Shown here piece after piece: positions 1 to 10,600 of a stretch of 27,679 nucleotides of DNA. How positions within the stretch are numbered: position 1 is the first letter of the stretch; each line of letters opens with the position of its first letter. Source of the stretch: Saccoglossus kowalevskii (lineage: Eukaryota > Hemichordata > Enteropneusta > Harrimaniidae). The translations under genes and the position numbers were made by a program. The notes below the pieces were generated by a model. It ran no database searches. It was not told the DNA's origin and worked only from the letters and a program-made list of their open reading frames with translations. The DNA is taken from contig NW_003109085.1 in NCBI RefSeq assembly GCF_000003605.2, forward strand, positions 36,844 through 64,522. The letters are read 5' to 3'.

Positions 1-527
1 TGTCAACCACCTTAACAATATCACCCTGTTGTAAAGTAAAAAGTGGCCGTACCCATACAATACTGTTGGAAAGTGGACCAATAACGATGCGAAAATCTCG
101 AAGACGGATCAATGTGTAAAAGTCTTACTTTTATAAATGGGTTATGCCTAAAGGTCACATTTGCATATAGTAATACGCGCCAGTGAAGTGAATAGTGAAC
201 GGTTTTTACAATGAAATCGGTTAAATCCCAGTACGAACAATTTCATTTCTTGTCTAGGCATACTTATATTATTTTGTAGTTCTGGTGAAATACTTTTTAG
301 TTTTGATATAAAAACAGAGATATTGATAAAATATAATTCCGCGCGCAAGAATAAACAGTAGGTCAATCTTCATAGTCACAGGCTGACTGTGGTGTCTTAA
401 CACAGTTTTATTCCCTCATAAACTAGTAAATTACGCATGGTTTGGAAACAAAATCCTACCCGACCAAATGAGCCACAGACTCAGGTTTCTTGTGATATGT
501 GTTTTCGCGCGTTGTTCCCGTTATGCG

Positions 528-573
528 AAGTGCGTGACCCTTGAAGTGACCCACTGACTACATATCGTCCTGT
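528..573 (+). repeat. diverged direct repeat, copy 1
   Basis: AGTGCGTGACCCTTG followed by a GTGACCC-ACTGACTA string; it recurs with substitutions at 789-835. Confidence 0.65.
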
Positions 574-635
574 TTCAACTACTCGTATGTAGGTACGTCT
601 TCTGCAATTGTGCCCCGCTGGCAGTATATCTAGTG

Positions 636-690
636 GGATTCGAACCCTTGTTGTTTGTATTGGGCTTTTTTTTATTTCCCATGTTTGCTA
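636..690 (-). repeat. possible tRNA-derived (SINE-like) Pol III promoter remnant
   Basis: On the minus strand TAGCAAACATGG (690-679) fits the box A consensus TRGYNNANNNGG, and GGTTCGAATCC (646-636) is a perfect box B about 32 bp downstream. The flanking acceptor arms do not pair and the T stem is only partly paired, so it is not an intact tRNA. Confidence 0.35.
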
Positions 691-788
691 CGCCGTAATA
701 TGTGACCACTTCCCCGTTTTATTGTGATTTTGTGAGTGTTTAATGATGTCTTCCTCGCTCGTCACGCCATGACCTAGTTTCAACCACA

Positions 789-835
789 AGTGCGTGACCC
801 TTGGCATGACCCCACTGACTATATGATCGTTCTGT
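789..835 (+). repeat. diverged direct repeat, copy 2
   Basis: Shares AGTGCGTGACCCTTG and CCACTGACTA with 528-573, about 260 bp downstream in the same orientation. Confidence 0.65.
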
Positions 836-1291
836 CCAACTGCTAGGATTTATTAACGTTAGTATCATTATATTGTCACGTGATTTGTTCTACCTTATTT
901 GTAATGTATGTCTTAAGTATCATTATTGTAATTTGTATAAATTAATTCATATATACCGAGCAAACGACCCCTATTGAAGGTCATGTATTTTGTGACGTCA
1001 CCAATTCTTGTGTAGGTACGGCTTCTGGAATTGTGCCGGCAAAATTCGCAGTTCTGCCGATTGAGGGCGAACCACGCATGCGCAAATTGACATAAACAGC
1101 GGTAACTGGTATCACAAAAAACAGAAATTGTAATTTTCCGTCTTAAATGCGTGAAATGTAATCGGTCGACATATTGCAAAAGCCCAGTGTCTTATAAGCA
1201 CTCGTAACTGGTTTGGACAAGGTATTTTGTATTTTGAGGTAATATTTTTGAAAGCTAAAAAAATGTGTGCATGTTTGGTTTCCTCTCTTGT

Positions 1292-1304
1292 TATATATAT
1301 ATAG
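1292..1304 (+). promoter_or_regulatory. possible TATA box upstream of the XDH/AOX-like gene
   Basis: TATATATATATAG lies about 310 bp before the ATG. It could set a transcription start near 1320-1330 with a 5' leader of about 285 bases, but the region is AT-rich and a chance match is likely. Confidence 0.25.
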
Positions 1305-1614
1305 TGCAGGCTGATCGGCCGGAAACAAGTATTAGTGATTTTTGGCGTTTCAGAGCGTGCATATTTCAATTTAATGACATATGCTTGTTTTACATTACCA
1401 AGCTGTTTTAATTCTATAATTTCTATTATTGTGAGGAAGGGTAATGTACCTGTACCGGGACATAGTCGTTCCGTCCCATAGACGTATTGTATTGAAACGA
1501 ATCATGGAAGTACGAATAGATCGTCAGGCCACTGTGTTTGTGTGTATATCGCTTACCTTATCATGTTTATATTTATAGCATTGTATTATAATCGTGGGGC
1601 ATTGAAACAAAGCC

Positions 1615-1689
1615 ATGTCTTCGTCAGCTAGTGATATCAATGAAAAACATATTGCCGACGATTTCGTAATATACGTTAATGGTAAAAAG
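1615..1689 (+). CDS. XDH/AOX-like: exon 1: N-terminus
   Basis: Codes for 25 residues ending [11 protein letters not shown], the first beta strand of the ferredoxin-like domain. Donor AAG|GTAAGA, phase 0. Start context GCC-ATG-T. Followed by an 849-bp intron. Confidence 0.88.
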
Positions 1690-4600
1690 GTAAGATATCT
1701 TTCAGCTCTTTTTTCAGATAAAAATAGTAGGTAGTGCCCGGATGTAGCTTATATCTCACCGACATATGGCGGGGGGGGGGGGTCGTCCATGAAAACGGGT
1801 AAAAGGAAACCTTTTCTCTGGTTTTGTGACGGGACAGGAGCTTCATTCATTCAGAGTATAACACAATTTTAAATTCTATTTACAATACTATAATATTCGA
1901 CAGTGTATCATTTATAATTTTTTTTTTCACTTCTAACACACATTTTGATTCATTAATTTCAACATTTCCACAACGTGATAGATATGCTGGTAGCGATACA
2001 CATGCTTAGTCGACGTTATCAGTATTTTGTAAAAAAAAAAAACAGATACATATATTTCATATACTAGTATTTATTATTATTTTGAAATTAGTTTTCTTTG
2101 CATAAGTCTTGTGTTATTTTAACTATCCCCTTATATTTTCGCGATTGCAAAACTGAAAATAAATAAAACAAAATAAAATGATTTTGGAATTAATAATTGA
2201 ATATATTTTTTGAAGAAAGAAAATCACAAAATAATCTAGAATATTTTTAGTATTTGTTAGTTAAGCGCTTGAAATCGTATTACGAAATGTTAGTATTTCG
2301 CAATATCGAATTACACAATTCAATAATGGCTATTTTCAATGTTGATTTGGCCATTTCGAAATTGGAATATATACGGAAAACGTGTAGGGTAGCGGGTCGG
2401 ACTCCCACATACAATTTGCAATGATCTCAAAATAGGTTATTTGTTCTGTTGAAATCAATTCATTGCCCGAATCTCAAGAACCACATAGTTGTTCATATAT
2501 CAATATCAGCCCATTCATGTTTTGTTTTTTAATTTTAGTTTACAGATAGTCACGTGGAACCGGAAACAACATTACTGAACTATATCAGAAAGAAACGTAT
2601 TCTTTTTAAAGATCTATTTGTGAAATAGACCTATGTTTCAAATGCAATCCTATCATTGATAGATTGGTCACGGGTATGTTGTATGTGCGTTTCAGGCATC
2701 TTGTACAATTGTCTGTGCAATTATCGATTACATTCTTACCTACATTGAACACCATGTGTTTCCTAAAGGAAGAGTGTGCAGTAAACAAGTTTGTGTGATC
2801 ATTAGTACTTAATTAGAGATGCATTTTTGGTGCAATACAACTATAATGGGGACGCGTGTTATTCTGAACACATCTGAGAAATGTAATTCGTCTATCTATA
2901 GTAGTGTCAGTGGGAAACTTCTCGTCTGTCTATATCTCGTCCGCTTGAGGTACCGGACCGGGAAAGTCACTTAAACTTTACAGTCAAATAGACGCACTCA
3001 ACGAAATAAATTTCAATAGCTAGTATTTAGCCACATCGAGAACGCCTCAAGGCAAACTTCCTCGCCGGCGACTCTGCCCAGGCCTGACCAAGACTCTCTC
3101 GCCTCATGGAGCTTTCTCTGGGACCAAGGACTTAGACCATTTATTACGTATCAAAACTTAACCAATTACAAAGAAGTTTAAAGACTCTAAAGGCGTGGCC
3201 TTCACACATTCAACTTGCACATAGCCAATCAAACTAAGTACTGAACACGCCATATCTTTTGATTAATCGTTCACTATATTAATAACTGCAAATACAAACC
3301 GTCAGAAATAGCGGTCCGGATGGCAACGGTTATATCGTAATTAGTTTCAAATCACTGAGTCAAGTTCCGTCCAGGACCTCGCATAAGCCTAAATGATGAC
3401 AGATCTAACACAACTATTCACTAGTAATCAGCTGCATAAGTCGGTCAACAGATACGCGAAAACTAATTCATGACAGTAGTAATACAAGTTTAAATACCCC
3501 TACCTTATTGAATGATTTTATTGTGATCACCTCTACAATGCCATCATTGTCGCATTGTACTATTGGTATTATATGTATGAATAACATGTGGTGTCGTAGT
3601 AATATGAGCGGAAGCTAGAAAATAGACAATGATGTGATGTAACATGTATTGATGCCATGTGACAAGTTCAGTATTAGACAGTCATGTATTACCTTGACTC
3701 CTTATTCAGTAAGATTGACAGGGAGTAAATTGTCTTGTGGTGAAGGAGGATGTGGAGCTTGTACTGTAATGCTGTCAAAATATGACCACGTGGACAAGAA
3801 GATATCGTATCCTTTTTATGCAACAGGATTGATTCTAAAATATCACGTGCTTCACCACGTTTACAGGTGCAATGCTTATCTATGCCTTTATACATGCATG
3901 CACGTGAAAGCTTGCTGACAAGAAAATATTAGCGCGTGTACATTATTATAGCATGTCCCAGCATCGTTTTGTTATGCCAACTGATATGAACACTAAAATT
4001 TGAATGTTAATAGTATACATGTAGCGCATCGTAATACATATCAATAGTCACAGAATAGATACAATTACCCAGCACACTACGTGTAGTATTAGTGTGTAGT
4101 AGACAATTAGAAATAAAATCAATAATACATTATCCAAACAATATATCTGAACTATTTGTGCAGTCACTATGCTATTAATGCATGTTATACCCCTGTATGC
4201 TCTGTACATGGAATGGCTATCACAACAGTGGAAGGAATTGGATCATCAACAAAGTTACACCCAGTACAGGTACGTATTTTATCTAAAATTTGGATTGTTG
4301 TTATACAGTACAATGACACTTACTATAGTATATTGAACATATTCACACATCAGTTTGCATTTCGCTATCAATAAAACAGGAACGACTTGTCAAGGCCTTT
4401 GGTTTGCAGTGTGGGTTTTGTTCGCCAGGCATGGTAATGTCAATGTACACTTTATTACGTAATAATCCAGAGCCAACCGAGCTGCAGATAGAAGACTGCC
4501 TTGGAGGCAACCTATGTCGATGCACTGGATATCGACCTATTTTGGAAGGGTTTAAGACTTTTGCTAAGGTAATTCATTCTTGAATCTTTTACACAGCATT

Positions 4601-7600
4601 ATGGTTCACAAATAAGTATTACTTAATGAAGCAGATGGAAATGATCAAAGGGATATTGTTATTCATCTACACAATTTTGAAATTCTGTCTAAACCTAACA
4701 TATAATAATCTATTATAAATATGTTTTGCAGAATGGTTGTTGTGGAAACCCATCTATCTGCAATGACAGTCAAGATGACAAGAATGTAAGTAATATGTAG
4801 TATCACGGACATATTGTATGAGATACACATGCCATGTAAAACACGGACCATGTTTTTTATTTTTTGAAAAACGTGTTATAATTTTTCATCATTAGATTAT
4901 TATACTTCTTCATCTTCGCTTCGAACCCATGCTCGTTTATTATATTGTAGTTATCATCTTTAACTAACTGTGTTTTAAGAGTATTCATTTAAATTATATA
5001 ATGTTGATAGCTACGCAAGAGGTTGTCTGTTTGTTTGTTTGTCAATGAGCAGAATAACTTTTTAGAATGATTATTAGCCAAGTCTGTAGGCTATGAAAAA
5101 AGTTCTGAATGTGGTTGTATGGAGACTGTATTTTTATAAACCATAGATATATTGCAGATGTGAAGATGGTTTGCACTTTCGAAATTTTCGCAGATTCTAA
5201 CACGGAACTACTATGGAAAAAATAGTACAAATGCAATTATCAAATGTTATTGACGAGACAAAAATATTCTTTCAGGTTTTGAACCATTTATTTGCACCCA
5301 GTGACTGCACACCTTACGACCCGTCCCAAGAATTGATATTTCCACCCGAGTTGCAGGTAATATTCATTATATTGCGTAAAGGGAAAAAAAGGTCGGGAAA
5401 TGCTCGCATAATGAGTCAGACGTAAATAAAAACACATTATGAAGAGGGACAAAGTATAATTTTAAATGTGTCACAATATTGCGGTTTCGGAAGATTATGT
5501 GCATCTCACCACATTTGTTAAATGAAGGATCACTGGGCGAGCTTATTGTATCGCACATTTTCCACTAGTTTAACCCATGAATGTTTGTAGAAAGAATATT
5601 AGTATCGTATTCATAAAATTAATTGCATCACAATACAGTTATTTTCTCCAGGATCGTTCATTTATTTTCACACTTGTTTGTTTTTTATGTAGACAACTGA
5701 TGAATTCCACACTAAGAAGGTGCTGTTTGTTGGAGAATCAGTGGATTGGATTCGACCAACCTCCTTGGAAGAACTTCTTAGATTGAAGACTGAATTTCCT
5801 GCGGCTAAATTGGTGGTTGGCAATGCTGAAGTTGGTTAGTTCATCCGCTAGAAATAAATTGTGTGTGGATTAAAATGTATTGATCTTTAATATGCAGCTT
5901 AGAATTATAGATTGTATCTTTATGCTGCATGTAAAATATGTTGCAAAGTGATTTTCGTCGTGTTATTTGGTATTGAGATGATTACCTGAGCCCGAGTTAT
6001 ATACGTTTAATGATTTTGAGCTTTTGTCATAGCTCAATGTGGAATTGTACACATTAAATGTGTATTGCAGATACTCTTTCACAAACACCATATGTAACAG
6101 GTCTGTCAATGTATTGTCCATATTATATTATTTGAAGGATTTGAACCAAGACAAAATAATGTGAAAACTACTTTGATATCAGCAACACACGTACCAGAGT
6201 TAAACCAGATTGATATCACAGACTCTGGCATCACATTTGGTTCTTCTGTCACCATGAGTCGTATGTACGATGTTCTCAAAAAAACATCAGATGAATTGCC
6301 AAGTAAGTGTTTGGTGTATATTTAATTATTCAATTTGATAAAGTTTTATTTTAAATAATTCTTAACAAAATTATTGTATGAGTTTGAAATCTAGATTGTG
6401 CATGGGAAGATTGTCTTCCTGGGGTAATTAGATAAAACATATTTAAAAATGCAAATGCGTTCCAAGCATGTTTTGTATATTCATTACAAATGGAAGTTGT
6501 GAATTTGATTTGTGATTTATGTTGTGTTATTCATTAACAGAAATCAGAACAGCGATCTTTACATCTTTGATGAATATGCTGGAACTTATCGGTGACCAAC
6601 AACTGAGAAATGTAGCAGTAAGTTCATAGTTTAAAATACATCACTCACATAAATGGGCACCATTTTCATTTAATGACATTTCAATAATTAATTAGATTTA
6701 TCTATTTTCAGGGTATTGGTAGCCATATAATGAGTGCAAGTCCTTTATCTGATATCAATCCAATGTTGATGGCTGCTGAGGCCACTCTTATTATTGTTTC
6801 TCACAAAGGTATATGACGTCATAGTTACAACATAGAAATAATTATTAATGTGATTGAATTCAAAAATTACGTTCATCCATGTTTGTAATATCAACTGTGT
6901 GAATGTACGCTGTTTATTAAAATACATATATTTTGTTTTGTTGAAGATGGCACGAGAACCATACCCCTGGATTCAAGGTTTTTTACTGCATTTAGGAATA
7001 CTTGTCTGAGAGCAGACGATGTTTTAGTAAGCGTGACGATTCCGTGTTCGCAAAAGGTAATAATACTTGAAGCCCTAAATAATAACACTTATCAATGCTA
7101 TCGTATGAGAGTCTCACCAGGTGAGCGTTAAAAACATTTATTTCAACCTTCAATAATACATGATAATTTAGGGAGCAAAGAACGACACACTGTCCATTAT
7201 TGTGTGATACCAAGACCAGGGCGGGATGTGCGAAAAAGTGAGTGAATCAAGCCTATTATTTAGACAAACATTCTAATCCGAGCTCCGGTGTTATATATCT
7301 AATAAGAACCCTACAACAACAAAACAGAAACAAATATTATCGACCTACAATTTAAAAATATTATTATGTTCATATCATTAAACCTTTATTTAGATCAATA
7401 GCAACATCAATAGCAAGTACAGATATGATACGGGTGACCACCCACAATTAACCATCACGTATTTATAATTACTTCATTGAAAGGGTGAATATTTTAGAGG
7501 GTACAAAGTGAAAAATCAAGTTCATCGTCGAGACAAAGACGTTGCCATGATTAGTGCTGGAATGAAAGTTTTATTCGAAGACAAAAGTGATGTTATCAAG

Positions 7601-10600
7601 GGCATTAACCTCTCTTTCGGTGGAACTGGGCCAACTGTCATTATGGCTACCGACATTACGGAGCGAATTCAAGGAAGGTAACACTGATGGTTTCAAATTG
7701 GGTACAGGCAAACGTGATTGTGTGTAATGACTTTGTGATTCCCTTAGGCTTATCAATTTATATTTACAACTGATACGTCCACAACAACAACACTGTACTT
7801 AAATTACACATTATTCAATTTTGTTCTGCCATATATTTCTATCCCCTTTGAAAATGTATTTTGTGTTACAACATTATCTAATCTAAGTGTTAGGAATTAT
7901 TATAATTAAAAACTGAAGAAATTTTGAAGAAAGGATTACCATACAAATTTATATTTACATTCAGGAAATGGGATGATCATCTTCTCAGAGATGTTCAACA
8001 CATGTTGTTAGAAAGACTGAAACTTGCAACAGAAGGTGGTTTTCTGGAATATCGAAAGAATCTGTTGCAGAGTTTCTTCTTCCAATTTTATCTGCATGTG
8101 CAGAATGGTCTTAGTCAAGAACTAGTAAGTATATTAATTAAGTATTTGAAACGTTTCGGCTCTATGGTGAGCAGTCTGTCAATAAAATACATTGTTTATT
8201 TACACAACACAATTTAATTGATTGAACTATTTGAGGTTATACTGCAATAGTATTACAACTAACACAAATGTGTGTTCCATACTATTTGGTTAAACATACT
8301 GAGCGACGGTACACATTCCAATAACTATACATTGTAGTGTGATATTTTGATAGTTTTAATAGTATTATTGGTGATGTGAGATTGCTGTATTTAACAAAAC
8401 TGAAAAAAAAATTCACTGTAAAATAAAAAATCACAAACACATTCTTTACTAATACGTTAAGAACTATTCCGTCAAAATAAATTATTAATATTATCATTTT
8501 GTTTTGTTTTAAGGCTAACACTGTTGCAGCCTTGTCGTCATCATATAAATCAGCTTTAACCCCACTTGAGATGCTACCTTACAGCAGTACACAGATGTTT
8601 CAGGTACGCATATGTACAGTCAAAGTAAGAATGAGATGCACCCTTGCATCCCACATTCTAACTAATGATTAATTCTAAATAATTTACTCAAGAATTATTT
8701 GTTATTCATAAAGCTAGGAATTTCGACTTATCTAGATATACTGTTTCTATTGGAATTGCAAATACTAATCTCATATATGTATATGGCTTTATCATTCAAT
8801 ACATATCAATATATTGTCGATAATTATGAAGAGACACACGGATGTTAATATGTATATTCAATAGGGAATTGTTAATGCCAATGGATAATTATTGCCTCCA
8901 CTTTTATAGGATGTACCAAGTGGACAATCAGTGGATGATCCAGTCGGTCGACCAATTATGAATGAATCAAGTTTACAGTTAGCCACTGGGGAAGCTATCT
9001 TTTTAGATGATATTACGCTCGAAGAAGGTAGCTTACGTATTTTATAATATTACCCCTCTACCATGACAACCAGTCAGATTGGCACATGTGTTCATTAATT
9101 AATTCAGTTTTTTATTGGTTGGTTTAGATTATATCATAACAAGTCTTCTTGAAGTGAATAAATTGTTTACCTCCTAATAAATTGACCACTTCATTTCTTC
9201 TCAACCTGCAGGTGAATTACATTTTGCACTTGTAACAAGCAAGCGTGCACATGCTAAAATAATGTAAGTAACATGTATTGACTATCTAAAGTTGCACATA
9301 CACAAATAGATTAAATGTCTTTCAATTTGTTCCAAAATATTGCTTAATGATATAAAACAATTCTGGCAAAATTGTAATCAGTTCAATGAGATAATACATC
9401 AACAAATCTGTTAAAGCATGTTTTACCGAAACGAATGAATTTTAATAATTTCAGACATAATATGCTGCCTATTCCTAAATAAGTAAATGTTTTTACGTTC
9501 CTCTGTGTTTGTTGCAGATCCATCGACGCATCAGACGCCACGTCACTCGTAGGTGTACGCTGTTTTGTTGGAGCATCTGATGTTCCTGGACGAAGTGCAT
9601 GGAGTGTAGCGAACCCAGATTTACTGGATGAAGTTATTTTTGCTTCAGATGAAGTAAGCTAGCGCTTATTTATTGTATATTACCTCTCGATATAGGAAAG
9701 CAGATACATTATTTACTGGTTTTTATTAATCTGTACCTACAATCTTTGTACATAAAACACGTCAGAATTGGATCGGTTTGTATTGTTTTGCAGGTTTTGT
9801 GTGTCGGTCAAGTTATTGGTGGAATTGTTGCAGACACACCACAGTTGGCACGTAAAGCAGCAACATTAGTTAAAGTCGAATATGAAGAACTGGAACACAT
9901 TCTTACTGTTGACGTGAGTAGTCATTTATTTATGGAATTGTCACAACAAAGTGTCGCTAATGGAAATCTTGATGTTTCTAATTTCTAAAAATACGTCTAT
10001 ATATTAGCAATTAAATGCGCATTTTGTACTTCAAGGAGTCTGTAGTGAACAATTACAACAATTTACAATCACATTATTTATTGTTGGGCCAATGACTCGA
10101 ATGACAGTTAATCTACATAATGAGGTGCATATATAAAACAAAACACATTGTTAGGTAGCAATAAATCACTACCGTTTTTCGTTACCAAAACCANNNNNNN
10201 NNNNNNNNNNNNNNNNNNNNNNNNNNNNNNNNNNNNNNNNNNNNNNNNNNNNNNNNNNNNNNNNNNNNNNNNNNNNNNNNNNNNNNNNNNNNNNNNNNNN
10301 NNNNNNNNNNNNNNNNNNNNNNNNNNNNNNNNNNNNNNNNNNNNNNNNNNNNNNNNNNNNNTTTGATCAGTTCAAATTCAGTATGCGGGGATTTTAAAAG
10401 TTTGTCACTGTTTATGGCTATATCAATTTCAAACAACTAACTAATACAAGTTACTGTCACTAGCTTATCTCTGCATGTAGAACGCACTTGTGCTTACGGC
10501 GGTGGTCATGTTTATTATGATGGTATCACACCCATCATCAATGTATTTGCAAAGAAATACAATTTGAAAACAAGCATAACTTCGACTCGTCGTGTCGAAA

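Larger units (their letters stand above)
1..1614. other. upstream region with diverged short repeats
   Basis: No supported gene. It holds two diverged repeat pairs and a possible tRNA-derived element, listed separately, plus chance ORFs. A 41-codon open frame runs off the left edge on the minus strand (1-124). Confidence 0.7.

Noticed and set aside
636-690. Functional tRNA gene on the minus strand
   Set aside because: Box A and B are present but acceptor arms do not pair and the T stem has mismatches; a SINE remnant is more likely.
7924-8217. 97-codon + strand ORF beginning [11 protein letters not shown]
   Set aside because: Its centre is exon 14 of the XDH/AOX-like gene; the first 13 codons and the tail after 8124 are intron sequence beyond good AG and GT sites.
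10194-10361. A missing XDH exon hidden in the run of N
   Set aside because: The protein passes from ILTVD to EAIDKESF exactly as in the family, so nothing is missing.
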